Assembly (NCBI GenBank): GCA_964574815.1
Contig: CAZNPL010000024.1
Coordinates: 34,901 to 98,900 of the forward strand
Direction of reading: 5' to 3'
Length of the DNA: 64,000 nucleotides
Origin: CAZNPL01 sp964574815
Lineage (GTDB): Bacteria > Planctomycetota > Phycisphaerae > UBA1845
The first letter of the stretch is position 1. Each line of letters starts with the position of its first letter. The translations under genes and the position numbers were made by a program. Positions 53,768 through 62,810 of the stretch are shown piece after piece. The notes beneath the pieces were generated by a model. The model was not told the DNA's origin and searched no databases. It worked only from the letters and a program-made list of their open reading frames with translations.

Positions 53768-54565
53768 TTACACCTTGCGGCTGACGGTCGGCGGTTCGGT
53801 GTCGCTCCAGTAAGCCGGACGCCCATAGTAATCGTACAGGTTACCTTCGTAATCGCGGTTTACGGGCTGGTCGGGATTGTAGGGCGGCGACTCCTTGATG
53901 GTCTGTCGGTTCAACTCGACGACAGCCTTCGAGTGACGCCAGTCAAACTTCTCGAACCAGTGCGGAGCGAGGATGACCTTTCTGCCCGGCAACCAGTTGC
54001 GCGTGTCGACGACGATATAACGGACGGCCCAATCCTCGTCGTCAATGACGAGATCCTCGACGTGCCCGACCTCGCCGTCCTGAGCCAGGATGCTGTAGCC
54101 GGTGACTTCCTGCAGGCTGCGCAGGTGCGGGTCTCCGCCATGGACGCCGCCCCCGGATTGCGCTTGCTCGCGCTCAATCTGCGGTGCGGGTGGCGCGGGC
54201 GGCGTACCTGCCGCGCCAGGATTGGTCGGAGACGGCGGCGGCGCCCAGTACATGGGCCAGCCAAAATGGGTCACCAACTCCTGCTCGAGTTGACGAGACA
54301 CCGGTTTGTCCGCGGCCACCGAGGGGCTTTTCTCAATTTGCTCGCGGTTGAGCGCGACCGGAATCACGTGATTCGACCAGTCGGGCTGGCCAAGCGACAC
54401 CGGTGAAACCAGAACGCGCCGGCCCGGCAGCCACGTGCCGGTGTCAACCACGAGGTAGCGCACACGCCACTGCGAGTCATCGAAGTACAAATCGTGTGCT
54501 TTACCGATCTCGCCGTCGGTCGCGCGTATCCGATACCCGCGAATCTCCAATGCACTGCGCAACAT
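53768..54565 (-). CDS. Tandem PRC-barrel domain protein
   Basis: A 265-residue protein with two PRC-barrel units (about residues 1-95 and 145-255) joined by a Pro/Gly-rich linker. Each unit has the pattern GYRIRATDGEIGKAHDLYFDD / GYSILAQDGEVGHVEDLVIDD, then RYLVVDTGTWLPGRRVLVSP, and a tail VxLNRxxIxxSP....PVxR....YGRPxYW. PRC barrels act as protein-RNA or photosystem assembly modules and are common in stress loci; role unknown. ATG 54565 has AGGAG eight bases upstream. A fragment of the same tail occurs at 59557-59676. Confidence 0.88.
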   Translation of the reverse strand: MLRSALEIRGYRIRATDGEIGKAHDLYFDDSQWRVRYLVVDTGTWLPGRRVLVSPVSLGQPDWSNHVIPVALNREQIEKSPSVAADKPVSRQLEQELVTHFGWPMYWAPPPSPTNPGAAGTPPAPPAPQIEREQAQSGGGVHGGDPHLRSLQEVTGYSILAQDGEVGHVEDLVIDDEDWAVRYIVVDTRNWLPGRKVILAPHWFEKFDWRHSKAVVELNRQTIKESPPYNPDQPVNRDYEGNLYDYYGRPAYWSDTEPPTVSRKV

Positions 54566-54829
54566 GATCATCGCTCCTTTCACACAGTCGCTGGAGGGAG
54601 TCTATCCCCTCGCCCTGAACGTCATTTGAAATGCCGCTTACAGCGACGACATGCGTCGCACAGCCTCCCGGTCCCATCGTGCAGCCGCTTACGCCGGTGT
54701 AATCCCGAATTCACGCCGGGTTCAGGATTCAAACGCATCATCGATGGCAATCGGCGACTCGCTTGGGGAGTGTTCGGGCCCCGTGTGAACGTCTGGGTCC
54801 TCGACAGCACCGACACGGAGTGCGTAGCA

Positions 54830-55063
54830 ATGGGCAAGTGTGAAACCTGCGGCAACGAATACGAGAAGACTTTCGAGATCATGCGTGAGGGGCAACGGCA
54901 CGTGTTCGACTCGTTTGAATGTGCGATCCAGGCCCTCGCACCGGTCTGCGATCGTTGCGGGTGCCGGATCATCGGGCACGGCGTCGAGTCCGACGACCGC
55001 TATTACTGCGGAGCGCACTGCGCCAAGGAGCAGGGCGTGGCCGCGGCGCAGGACCGCGCCTGA
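54830..55063 (+). CDS. Small cysteine-rich (zinc-binding) protein
   Basis: A 77-residue protein with paired cysteines: CETCG near the start, SFECAI, CDRCGCRIIGHG and YYCGAHCAKE. The Cys/His spacing suits two zinc sites. Similar short proteins are widespread, are sometimes labelled metallothionein-like, and have no proven function. The start at 54830 lacks a strong ribosome site (only GGAG about 12 bases away). It precedes the aconitase gene by 82 bp. Confidence 0.75.
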   Translation: MGKCETCGNEYEKTFEIMREGQRHVFDSFECAIQALAPVCDRCGCRIIGHGVESDDRYYCGAHCAKEQGVAAAQDRA

Positions 55064-55145
55064 CGGCGGCTGACACAAGCCTCACGCCGCCTTCGCGGTG
55101 AGCGTTAACGCGCTGCCGTAAAAGCGCAAGACCGGGAGAAGCAAT

Positions 55146-57089
55146 TTGTCGCTCAACGTGGCTCAAAAGCTCCTTCAAGACCATCTCGTGGAGGGCGAAC
55201 TGAAGGCAGGCGAGGAGATCGGTATCCGCATCGATCAGACGCTTACCCAGGACGCCACGGGCACGCTGGTCATGCTCGCCCTGGAGGCCATCGATCTGCC
55301 CCGCGTCCGTACGGAGCTCTCCGCGCAGTACGTGGACCACAACCTGATTCAGGAAGATCACAAGAACTCCGACGATCACATCTTCCTGCACAGCGCCTGC
55401 CAGCGCTTCGGCGTCTGGTACAGCCGTGCCGGCAACGGCGTCAGCCACCCCGTCCACCAGGAACGGTTTGGAAAGCCCGGCAAGACGATGCTCGGTTCGG
55501 ACAGCCATACACCGGCGGCCGGTGCCATCGGCATGCTGGCCATCGGGGCGGGCGGGTTGGAGGTCGCGTGCGCGATGGCCGGCGAGCCCTATCGGATGGC
55601 CACCCCCGAGATATGGGGCGTCAAGGTACTGGGGGAACTCCCCGACTGGGTCAGTGCCAAGGACGTGATCCTCGAGATGCTTCGGCGGCACGGCGTGAAA
55701 GGGGCCAAGGGCCGCGTCGTGGAGTACTACGGTCCCGGGCTGGCCTCTCTCTCAGCGATGGATCGCCACGTCATCGCGAACATGGGCACCGAGCTCGGCG
55801 CTACGAGCACGGTCTTTCCTTCGGACGAGCAGGTGCGCAAGTTTCTTCGCGCTCAAGGCAGGGAAGGGGACTGGTTGGAGCTCACCGCAGACGCCGGGGC
55901 GGGTTACGACGTAGATGAAGAGGTTGATCTTTCGCAGCTCGAGCCGCTGATCGCGATGCCGTCGAGCCCGGACAATGTCGTTCCCGTTCGCGAAGTCGCC
56001 GGTCAGGAGATTCACCAGTCCTACATCGGCTCCTCAGCAAATCCGGGGTACCGCGATTTCGCTGTTCCGGCCGCGATCGTCAAGGACAGACAGGTCCACC
56101 CGCGCGTATCTTTCGACGTCAACCCCACGTCGCGGCAGATTCTCGAAAACCTGATCAAGGATGGGCACCTCGGGCCTCTGCTTCACAGCGGCGCCCGCCT
56201 TCACCAAGCCGGGTGCAACGGGTGCATCGGGATGGGCCAGGCGCCGGCGACCGACAAGATCAGCCTACGCACGGTGCCCCGCAACTTCCCCGGGCGCTCG
56301 GGAACGCGCGAGGACAAGGTGTGCCTGGTGAGCCCGGAAACGGCAGCCGCATCAGCGCTCACGGGTGTGATCACGGATCCGCGGGACCTCGACATGCCGT
56401 ACCCACGGGTGTGCGAGTCGGAGCAGCTCGTATTGAACACCGAGATGCTGGTCCCGCCCGTACCCGAAGAAGAGGCCCGGCGAGTGGAAGTCGTGAAGGG
56501 TCCGAACGTGACCGCGATACCGGATCTGGAGCCGATCGCGGACGCTGTCGAACTGCCGGTATTGCTCAAGGTCGGCGACAACATTTCGACCGACGAGATT
56601 TTGCCGGCCGGCACGCGCGTGTTGCCTTATCGCAGCAACATCCCGGCGATCAGCCGGTTTACGTTCGAGCAGGTCGATCCGGATTACGCCGAACGGGCGA
56701 AGGCAAAGCAGGATGGCGGTCATGTTGTGGTCGGAGGAAACAATTATGGCCAGGGTTCCAGCCGGGAGCATGCCGCGCTGGCGCCGCGCTATCTCGGGCT
56801 GCGTGTTGCGATGGCGAAGGACTTTGCCCGCATCCACCGCCAGAATTTGATCAACTTCGGCGTGCTGCCGCTCACGTTCGATGATCCGGCGGACTACGAA
56901 CACGTCGAACAGGACGATGTGCTGGAGATTTCCGATCTACATCGGAGCCTTCCTGAGACGACGCTGACCATCCACAACCGCACGCAAAACCGCGAGCTGA
57001 AGGCGCGGCCGGACCTGACGGAGCGAGAGATCGAACTGATTCGAGCGGGCGGCCTGCTCAACTGGATACGCAACCAGCGCAGGGCGTAG
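55146..57089 (+). CDS. acnA: Aconitate hydratase (Aquifex-type)
   Basis: A 647-residue aconitase that interconverts citrate and isocitrate in the TCA cycle. Marks: MLGSDSHTPAAGAIGMLAIG, GCNGCIGMGQAP with two cluster cysteines, and the swivel domain with GGNNYGQGSSREHAALAPRYLGLR. Where most aconitases have GSCTN, with the first cluster Cys, this one reads IGSSANPGYRD. I recall SSANPG from the putative aconitase subfamily of Aquifex and deltaproteobacteria, so it is probably a subfamily trait. Start TTG 55146 with GGGAGAAG upstream. Confidence 0.92.
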   Translation: MSLNVAQKLLQDHLVEGELKAGEEIGIRIDQTLTQDATGTLVMLALEAIDLPRVRTELSAQYVDHNLIQEDHKNSDDHIFLHSACQRFGVWYSRAGNGVSHPVHQERFGKPGKTMLGSDSHTPAAGAIGMLAIGAGGLEVACAMAGEPYRMATPEIWGVKVLGELPDWVSAKDVILEMLRRHGVKGAKGRVVEYYGPGLASLSAMDRHVIANMGTELGATSTVFPSDEQVRKFLRAQGREGDWLELTADAGAGYDVDEEVDLSQLEPLIAMPSSPDNVVPVREVAGQEIHQSYIGSSANPGYRDFAVPAAIVKDRQVHPRVSFDVNPTSRQILENLIKDGHLGPLLHSGARLHQAGCNGCIGMGQAPATDKISLRTVPRNFPGRSGTREDKVCLVSPETAAASALTGVITDPRDLDMPYPRVCESEQLVLNTEMLVPPVPEEEARRVEVVKGPNVTAIPDLEPIADAVELPVLLKVGDNISTDEILPAGTRVLPYRSNIPAISRFTFEQVDPDYAERAKAKQDGGHVVVGGNNYGQGSSREHAALAPRYLGLRVAMAKDFARIHRQNLINFGVLPLTFDDPADYEHVEQDDVLEISDLHRSLPETTLTIHNRTQNRELKARPDLTEREIELIRAGGLLNWIRNQRRA

Positions 57090-57108
57090 GCTGCAAGGAG
57101 CGCCGTAC

Positions 57109-58338
57109 TCAGGTCACGCCGTCGAGTTCGCCGTCGAACTTGTTCAGGCGGGATGCATGCGCCAGGGCAAGCGGGATGAGGTCGGTCGTGGGAAACCTCG
57201 CGCCAAGTCCGCCCGCGATACACGCCCGCTCGCCGAACACCGTAACGCCGTCGGGGCGGCACGTATCGGAACCCAGGACGACGGGAACGGGATGCCAACT
57301 ATGTTCCTTCAGCGTCGCCGGCGTCGAATGGTCTCCGGTAATCAGGAGAACGTCCGCTCCAAGCTCGCGCAGCTCGGGAACGACAGCGTCGGCCTGTTCG
57401 ATCTCGCGGACCTTTCTGTCGAAGTCGCCATCTTCGCCCGCACTATCTGTCTGCTTGTAGTGAAGAAAGAAGAAATCGAAGTCTTTCCACGCGGCACGCG
57501 TTGCAGCGATCTTCCGTGATAGGGTCTCCTGCGAACCGAGGACCTGCATTCCCAGCAACCTCGAGACGCCCCGGTACATCGGGTAATCGGCCAGCGCCGC
57601 CCCTCTGAGTCCGTATCGCTCCTCAAATGACGCCCATTGGGGAAGCTTCGAAAAGCCGCGAAGGAGGACCATGTTGGCGGGATGCTCGTCGGCGAGCTTC
57701 TGCTTTGCCTGGTCGAGGAAGTGCTTTACCAGCGAAGCGGTTGGTTCAGCGTCGGGCTCCAGCGGTCGCACCGGCAGCGGCGCGCGACCGGTTTCCTGCG
57801 GGTCCGTGTCCGACAGCCTGCTTCCAAGATCGCCGCCTCGCAGCACGAAAAGAAAGCGGTGGTCCTTGATCGGTTCGATGTGAAGCTCGGCTTCGGGCAG
57901 ATCGATTCGGCGAAGTTTTTCGCATAGTTCGCGGCAACGGTCGGTGGCGATGCGGCCGGCGCGGCGATCGGCGACGTGGCCCTGGTCATCCAGCGTGCAG
58001 AAGTTCCCTCGAGCGGCGACGTCTCGCGGCGTCAATTCGAAGTTGATCCCGAGTGCACCCAGCACGCCGCGGCCGACCTGATGATCGAACGGGTCGTAAC
58101 CGAACAGCGCGAGGTGACCCGGCCCGCTTCCCGCGGTGATGCCTGCGACCGACGTTTCGTGAAGGCCGCACACTCCGTCCGACGCCAGGGCGTCGAGGTT
58201 CGGCGTGCGCGCCTCTTCCAACTCCGTGCCTCCCCCCCGACGCCGGGGCAAACCTCCGAGGCCGTCCAGCACGAGCATGACGATCTTCGAGTCGGCGGAC
58301 TTCCGTAGGCGCCGAATGACATCGATTTCTGTGCTCAT
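57109..58338 (-). CDS. apgM: Cofactor-independent phosphoglycerate mutase, archaeal type
   Basis: A 409-residue alkaline phosphatase-superfamily mutase interconverting 3- and 2-phosphoglycerate. Metal/nucleophile region VMLVLDGLGGLP, TPNLDALASDGVCGL, the Ser region GITAGSGPGHLALFGYDP, DFFFLHYKQTDSAGEDGDF and the late metal ligands LLITGDHSTPATLKEHSWH are all present. It is convergent with aconitase, 19 bp apart. Full length. Confidence 0.94.
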   Translation of the reverse strand: MSTEIDVIRRLRKSADSKIVMLVLDGLGGLPRRRGGGTELEEARTPNLDALASDGVCGLHETSVAGITAGSGPGHLALFGYDPFDHQVGRGVLGALGINFELTPRDVAARGNFCTLDDQGHVADRRAGRIATDRCRELCEKLRRIDLPEAELHIEPIKDHRFLFVLRGGDLGSRLSDTDPQETGRAPLPVRPLEPDAEPTASLVKHFLDQAKQKLADEHPANMVLLRGFSKLPQWASFEERYGLRGAALADYPMYRGVSRLLGMQVLGSQETLSRKIAATRAAWKDFDFFFLHYKQTDSAGEDGDFDRKVREIEQADAVVPELRELGADVLLITGDHSTPATLKEHSWHPVPVVLGSDTCRPDGVTVFGERACIAGGLGARFPTTDLIPLALAHASRLNKFDGELDGVT

Positions 58339-58601
58339 TGTTGTGCACCTCAGGCTGTGTCAGCGAGAAACGGGTACTCGAGGCTGCTTCCGGCCGACGT
58401 TTCCGATTTCATGATCCGGGCGTAATAGTACCAGCTTTGCACTCCTCTCGGTCAGCTATGCCGGATGACGCTCGAAAGAGCGCGGCGCCGAGCCGCAATC
58501 GCTGGCCGGCCCGGAGTTGCCTGTCTCGTCTGAGGGCAAACGCCGTACCGGCCAGCGGTCAGTTGCCGGCCCGCGGACGTGGCGATGCCGGATCCCGACC
58601 C

Positions 58602-58643
58602 GACACAGTGTCGTGCGTGCGACAGGTTACGCGACAGAGTGTC
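58602..58643 (+). promoter_or_regulatory. Paired GACA-N3-TGTC sites (putative activator sites)
   Basis: GACACAGTGTC at 58602-58612 and GACAGAGTGTC at 58633-58643, centres 31 bp apart (about three helical turns). They lie about 101 and 70 bp upstream of the -12 GC of the BON promoter, the usual range for binding of sigma-54 activators. Confidence 0.65.
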
Positions 58644-58694
58644 CGCCTTACCGTCCACCGGCGGCTCGGGCGGCGCACTGAAGGATGCTTACGG

Positions 58695-58710
58695 TGGTAC
58701 GTCTATTGCC
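58695..58710 (+). promoter_or_regulatory. Sigma-54 promoter of the BON gene
   Basis: TGGTACGTCTATTGCC matches TGGCACG-N4-TTGCW at all key positions apart from one T for C in the -24 element and the last base. GG and GC are ten bases apart. Start predicted near 58721, forty bases before ATG 58761. Confidence 0.65.
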
Positions 58711-58760
58711 GTGGCGTGTGCAAGGAGACGCCTCATGAGGGTCCCAAGGAGACACGAGAA

Positions 58761-59237
58761 ATGGATAAACCGGGAACAGGGGTCGGCGGCGACGACGACG
58801 TACTTGCCCTGCAGGTCCGCGAGGCACTGGCGGCAGAGCCGAACTTATGCGCCCCGACCATCAGTGCTGTTGCAGGCCGCAAGCAGGTCACGCTCTATGG
58901 ATCCGTAGGTCACGACCGGGAAAAGTCGCTGGCCGAGGACGTCGCTTCGGCCCAGCCCGGCGTCTCGGGTGTTCGCAATTTCCTGGGGGTGAATCCGGAC
59001 GGGCAGGAGAAAGATCAGCAACGCGCCGAGATGCTGAACAAGGCGCTCTCCGAAGACGGCGAGATCAACGCGTCCGAGGTGCAGGTTTCCCTGTCCGGGC
59101 CGCAGGCTGTACTATGGGGCAGCGTTGAAAGCGCCGAGGACAAGCGCAAGGCCGAGAGACTCGCCCGATTCGACATGGGCGCGATGTACGTCCGCAATGA
59201 ACTCAACGTGGTGCCGCGGGACGAAAGGGCGACTTAG
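58761..59237 (+). CDS. Tandem BON-domain protein
   Basis: A 158-residue protein with two BON domains: residues ~14-78 (ALQVREALAAEPNL... ending GVSGVRNFLGV) and ~88-152 (MLNKALSEDGEINASEVQV... ending MYVRNELNVV). BON modules bind membranes or other proteins, as in OsmY and DolP. There is no signal peptide, so it is predicted to be cytoplasmic. ATG 58761 has AAGGAG ten bases upstream. A sigma-54 promoter and paired palindromes precede it, so it likely belongs to the regulon of the kinase/activator pair 1.3 kb downstream. Confidence 0.88.
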   Translation: MDKPGTGVGGDDDVLALQVREALAAEPNLCAPTISAVAGRKQVTLYGSVGHDREKSLAEDVASAQPGVSGVRNFLGVNPDGQEKDQQRAEMLNKALSEDGEINASEVQVSLSGPQAVLWGSVESAEDKRKAERLARFDMGAMYVRNELNVVPRDERAT

Positions 59238-59270
59238 TCGCCGGTTGCAAGGAGAACCAGGACCGGAACA

Positions 59271-59507
59271 TTGCCTTCGCGTTGGCTAGACCTGCTTGAT
59301 CGCATGCTTCGCCGCATTCGCTGTCGCTGCCCCGCCTGCGGCAACGCCGTCGTCATCGCCAAGCGAAAGGTCAACGATCCCGCCAGATGCGGCATTTGCG
59401 GAGCGGCGTTTTTTCCCGGGGAGCAGGCGGCCATCGGCAAATGGGCTCGGCAGCCTTCCGCCGCCCAACGCGGCCATCAATCGCAGGACAAGGCTTCCTT
59501 CCGGTGA
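59271..59507 (+). CDS. Small zinc-ribbon protein
   Basis: A 78-residue frame with two CxxC knuckles, RCRCPACGNAVVIAKRK and ARCGICGAAFFPG, which form a zinc ribbon; the last ~25 residues are polar and without pattern. Start TTG 59271 with AGGA eight bases upstream is uncertain; ATG 59304 would still keep both knuckles. It lies 33 bp after the BON gene on the same strand, so they are probably one transcript. Function unknown. Confidence 0.55.
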   Translation: MPSRWLDLLDRMLRRIRCRCPACGNAVVIAKRKVNDPARCGICGAAFFPGEQAAIGKWARQPSAAQRGHQSQDKASFR

Positions 59508-59556
59508 GTTAGCGATCGGCACATCCTGTCCCCGACCGCGTGCGCGGCCGACTTGA

Positions 59557-59676
59557 TCAAAGCCCGTACTTCGGACGGCCGTAGTATTCGGCCAGCAGCA
59601 TCTCCATCTGCCGCGAAACGGGTTTGTCCTCATCGACTTCCGGGCTGTTCTCGACACACTCCTTGGTGAGGTTCAC
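59557..59676 (-). pseudogene. Remnant of a PRC-barrel protein (C-terminal tail)
   Basis: The encoded segment VNLTKECVENSPEVDEDKP...RQMEMLLAEYYGRPKYGL matches the tail of both PRC units of the protein at 53768-54565 (VALNREQIEKSP...DKPVSRQ; YGRPAYW). The barrel itself is missing: upstream codons encode unrelated sequence. It is a truncated copy, read on the minus strand and ending at 59557. Confidence 0.65.
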
Positions 59677-59772
59677 GTGGGTGTGCGATGCCGCCTCCTT
59701 CTTAAGCCGCTTACGCTGGGAACGAGGGAGTGGGCTATTCGTTGTAAGAACCGAGCCGCCAGAGTAAACTAC

Positions 59773-59813
59773 GTCATTGTGTCGCACAGAAGGCCCTGCG
59801 CTGACAGTTTGTC
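59773..59813 (+). promoter_or_regulatory. Paired GACA-N3-TGTC sites upstream of the kinase gene
   Basis: GTCATTGTGTC at 59773-59783 (seven of eight fixed bases) and GACAGTTTGTC at 59803-59813 (all eight), centres 30 bp apart. They lie about 170 and 140 bp upstream of the -12 GC of the promoter at 59934. A second sigma-54-like motif, TGGAACGGGGTCTGCT at 59815-59830, directly abuts the second site. Confidence 0.55.
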
Positions 59814-59933
59814 GTGGAACGGGGTCTGCTGCTCACCGCCCAAACGGTGGCCATGCGCCGGGAATCTCAGGATGAGAGAACAGCAGCAAGCCAAGCGACG
59901 GGCTCCGTCGGTTGTTGCAGTGCGCTTGAAACG

Positions 59934-59949
59934 TGGCATGAAAGATGCG
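59934..59949 (+). promoter_or_regulatory. Sigma-54 promoter of the kinase/activator operon
   Basis: TGGCATGAAAGATGCG keeps TGGCA, the G that follows, TGC and the GG-N10-GC spacing. Start predicted near 59960, about 56 bases before the kinase ATG. It implies autoregulation of the operon. Confidence 0.5.
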
Positions 59950-60015
59950 TTCGAGCCCCGGACTTCCGGTGGCGGGTCGCGTATCGCCCGCCTCGGTGCT
60001 CTGGAGACACGGTGA

Positions 60016-61407
60016 ATGCCCAAGCTTGCCAGTCAAGTCACACGTCGCGTTGCGCTGGTCGGCTACACCGGCGTCCTGCTGGCCCTCTTGCTGGTCGTGC
60101 TGGCGACTGTCTGGGGCGCCCGACGCGCCGTCGCGGATACGCGTCGCACGCTTCTTTCGGCGGAATTTACACGCCTTCGCTCGCACGCGAAGCGCAGCGT
60201 AGGACGTCTCGAAAGCCTTCTTGAAAACCAGCCCGAGACGCCGCCGGTGGACGTGTTGCAGCAGGCACAATGGTTGCGCGAGTTCTGGAGCTCGGTGGTC
60301 CCGCGGGAAAACCAACGTCTGCACGCGGCCGTCGTGGACCAGAACGGCAAGGTCCTGCTGCACATCGATCCCGGCCGAGAAAACTCGATCCTGGGGCCGC
60401 GATGGTTCGAGCACGTTGTTGACGATCCGCAGGACGACGTTGTTCTCACGCGCTTGCCCGCGCTCACCGGCGGGCGACTGGCATACGACATACACGCTCC
60501 CATCGAGATTACGGCCGGCGTCGTCGGCAGCTATCACTTGGGCTTCGACGCCGCCTGGCTGGACGGGATCGTCTCGAATCGAGCCGAAGCGGTCTACATT
60601 CGATGGGCGGTGGCCGGGGGCTTCATCATTCTGGTGATGCTTATCGCGGGCGGCGCGCTGTTCCACCTGGCACGACACGCCAGCGCCCTGGAACAGGTTG
60701 TGGCCATGTCGCGTGCCCGGCGATTCGCGGAATTGGGGCGGCTGGTCGGAGGCCTGGCGCACGAGATCCGCAACCCCCTAAACGCGATCCGCCTTAACTT
60801 GCACACACTGAAGCGTTCCGCCGACAAGAACAACGGAGGGCGCCTTGGAAGGCTGACTGAGCTGATCGAGGAGTCCAACAGCGAGATCGCCCGCCTTGAA
60901 GATCTCGTCCGCACCGTGCTGGACTACGGTCGCCCGGAACAACCCAAGGTCGAGCAATTCGATCTCGGTCGGGAGATCCGGGCGTCGATCGAGTTCGTCG
61001 AACAGCTGCTGACACGTGAAGGAATCAGCGTTAGCGTCGATGTGCCTGAGACTCCGATCGTCGTCGCCATGGATCACAACCGGCTTCGCCAAATCATGCT
61101 CAACCTGCTTAATAACGCGCGCGAGGCACTGCCACCCGGCGGCGAGGTGCGGATCGAGTTGGAGCGTCGGGACGACTGGGCGGATTTGACGGTCACCGAT
61201 ACGGGGCCCGGCATCCCGGATGGGGACATCGAAAAGGTGTTCGACCCGTTCTACACGACGAAGCAGGGCGGATGCGGTCTTGGGTTGGCGCTGGTCAGGA
61301 GGTTTGTCGAGGAGGCCGGAGGCGCGGTCGCCTACGAGCGGCACAACGCCTCGGGCGCCCGGTTCCGAGTCAGCCTGCCCGCGGTCGAACCGGAGCGAAA
61401 GGAGTGA
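60016..61407 (+). CDS. Membrane-bound sensor histidine kinase (NtrB/ZraS-like)
   Basis: A 463-residue kinase. Helix 1 (GVLLALLLVVLATVWGA, residues ~19-35), a ~160-residue periplasmic sensor with no family I recognise, helix 2 (GGFIILVMLIAGGALF), then a HisKA domain with LVGGLAHEIRNPLNAIRLNL holding the phospho-His, and an HATPase domain with NLLNNAREALPPGGE (N box), DTGPGIPDGDIEKVFDPFYTTK (G1, F) and GGCGLGLAL (G2). No HAMP or PAS is evident. It is followed 8 bp later by its sigma-54 activator. Confidence 0.93.
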   Translation: MPKLASQVTRRVALVGYTGVLLALLLVVLATVWGARRAVADTRRTLLSAEFTRLRSHAKRSVGRLESLLENQPETPPVDVLQQAQWLREFWSSVVPRENQRLHAAVVDQNGKVLLHIDPGRENSILGPRWFEHVVDDPQDDVVLTRLPALTGGRLAYDIHAPIEITAGVVGSYHLGFDAAWLDGIVSNRAEAVYIRWAVAGGFIILVMLIAGGALFHLARHASALEQVVAMSRARRFAELGRLVGGLAHEIRNPLNAIRLNLHTLKRSADKNNGGRLGRLTELIEESNSEIARLEDLVRTVLDYGRPEQPKVEQFDLGREIRASIEFVEQLLTREGISVSVDVPETPIVVAMDHNRLRQIMLNLLNNAREALPPGGEVRIELERRDDWADLTVTDTGPGIPDGDIEKVFDPFYTTKQGGCGLGLALVRRFVEEAGGAVAYERHNASGARFRVSLPAVEPERKE

Positions 61408-61415
61408 GCGCGCAC

Positions 61416-62789
61416 ATGAGCCGCGCAAGGATTCTCGTGGTGGAGGACGAACGCAGCGAGCGCGATGCCATGGCTCGTCTGCTTCGGCTGGAGGATTTTG
61501 ACGTCACCACGGCGGACGGTCCGGACAAGGCACTTGCGATGCTCGACCGGGCCGTGGACCTGGTCATCAGCGATGTGAGGATGACGCCCACCAGCGGCCT
61601 CGACCTGTTGCGCTTCTGGAAGAACAAACGGCCGGACACGCCCTTTATCATGGTGACTGCCTACGGCGAAGTCGGCACCGCCGTCGAGGCCATGAAGCTG
61701 GGCGCCAGCGACTACCTCACCAAGCCGATCAATCCGGACGAGCTGCTGATCCTGATCGACAAGTGCCTGGAAGGCCACCGGAAGGACCGGAGGATCGAAG
61801 AGCTCAGCCGCCGCCTGGATGACCGATTGGGGCTGGAGAACATCGTCGGGCGATCCAAGCCCATGCGCGATGTGTTCGCCCGCGTGCGCCGGGCGGCCAG
61901 GACGGACAGTACGATCCTGGTCGTCGGGGAGTCCGGTACGGGAAAGGAGCTCATTGCCGAGGCCATCCACCAGAACAGTCGCCGAAGAAACGGGCCCTTC
62001 GTGGCCGTCAACATCGCCGCGGTGCCCCCGAACCTCATCGAGAGCGAGCTGTTCGGGCACGTCAAAGGCTCTTTCACCGGCGCGACGGCCGGGCGCGTGG
62101 GGCGGTTTGAAGCCGCCGACGGGGGAACCGTTTTCATCGACGAGATCGGAGACTTCGCCCTGGAGTCGCAGGCGAAGCTACTTCGCGTGCTGGAGACCCG
62201 GACCATCACGCCGGTCGGCGGCAACGAAGAAAAGCAGGTGGACGTGCGCGTCGTCACCGCGACGTCGCGTGATCTCGAAGAGTTGATCGCCGGCAAACAG
62301 TTTCGCGAGGACCTTTATTACCGCCTCAGCGTCATCACCATCATGCTGCCCCCCCTTCGCGAAAGGCGAGACGACATCCCGCTGCTCGTGCGACACTTCC
62401 TCGACCGGTTCTGTCAAGCCAACGATCTGCCGGACATGTCCTGCGATCCCGAGTTGATGCACTTCCTCGAACGCTTCGATTGGCCTGGGAACGTGCGGCA
62501 ACTGCACAACTGTCTCGAGAGCATGGCCGTCATGGCGCAGGAGGCCACGCTCACTCTGAGCGATCTTCCCGCGAACCTCCGCGGCGATACGGAGCAAGGT
62601 TCCATTGTCTCGGTCGCGCCCGGCATCACGATGGACCAAGTAGAACGGGATGTGATCATCCAGACGCTTGAGCGGTTCGAGGGCAACCGGACGCGGGCCG
62701 CCGAGTCACTCGGCATTTCCGTCCGGACACTCCAGAGAAAACTCAAGAAATGGGATATTTCGACCCCCCAGGACCAGGAAGCGGACTGA
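61416..62789 (+). CDS. Sigma-54-dependent response regulator (NtrC family)
   Basis: A 457-residue activator of three domains. Receiver: VEDERSERDA acidic pocket, phospho-Asp in DLVISDVRM, Lys in YLTKPINP. AAA+ domain (residues ~145-385): Walker A GESGTGKELIA, the sigma-54 contact loop GSFTGAT (Ser for Ala, a common variant), Walker B GGTVFIDEIGDF, and FDWPGNVRQL. Fis-type HTH at the C-terminus: NRTRAAESLGISVRTLQRKLKKW. Phosphorylation by the adjacent kinase should allow it to open sigma-54 promoters. ATG 61416 with AAAGGAG upstream. Confidence 0.96.
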   Translation: MSRARILVVEDERSERDAMARLLRLEDFDVTTADGPDKALAMLDRAVDLVISDVRMTPTSGLDLLRFWKNKRPDTPFIMVTAYGEVGTAVEAMKLGASDYLTKPINPDELLILIDKCLEGHRKDRRIEELSRRLDDRLGLENIVGRSKPMRDVFARVRRAARTDSTILVVGESGTGKELIAEAIHQNSRRRNGPFVAVNIAAVPPNLIESELFGHVKGSFTGATAGRVGRFEAADGGTVFIDEIGDFALESQAKLLRVLETRTITPVGGNEEKQVDVRVVTATSRDLEELIAGKQFREDLYYRLSVITIMLPPLRERRDDIPLLVRHFLDRFCQANDLPDMSCDPELMHFLERFDWPGNVRQLHNCLESMAVMAQEATLTLSDLPANLRGDTEQGSIVSVAPGITMDQVERDVIIQTLERFEGNRTRAAESLGISVRTLQRKLKKWDISTPQDQEAD

Positions 62790-62810
62790 TCGCCGAACCG
62801 GCCTCGCCGC

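Larger units (their letters stand above)
58339..58760 (+). promoter_or_regulatory. Control region of the BON gene
   Basis: This 422-bp stretch between apgM and the BON gene has no gene. It contains two GACA-N3-TGTC palindromes, a TGTCG-N6-CGACA palindrome (58609-58624) overlapping the first of them, and a sigma-54 promoter, listed separately. Confidence 0.6.

Noticed and set aside
54641..54657. GCGACG-N5-CGTCGC palindrome between the PRC and Cys-rich genes
   Set aside because: It does not match the GACA-N3-TGTC sites and no sigma-54 motif with correct spacing lies nearby; kept only as a note.
59815..59830. TGGAACGGGGTCTGCT as the main sigma-54 promoter of the kinase operon
   Set aside because: It fits the motif well but directly abuts an activator site, too close for activation from there, and would leave a 175-base leader. 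The 59934 motif was preferred; the choice is not certain.
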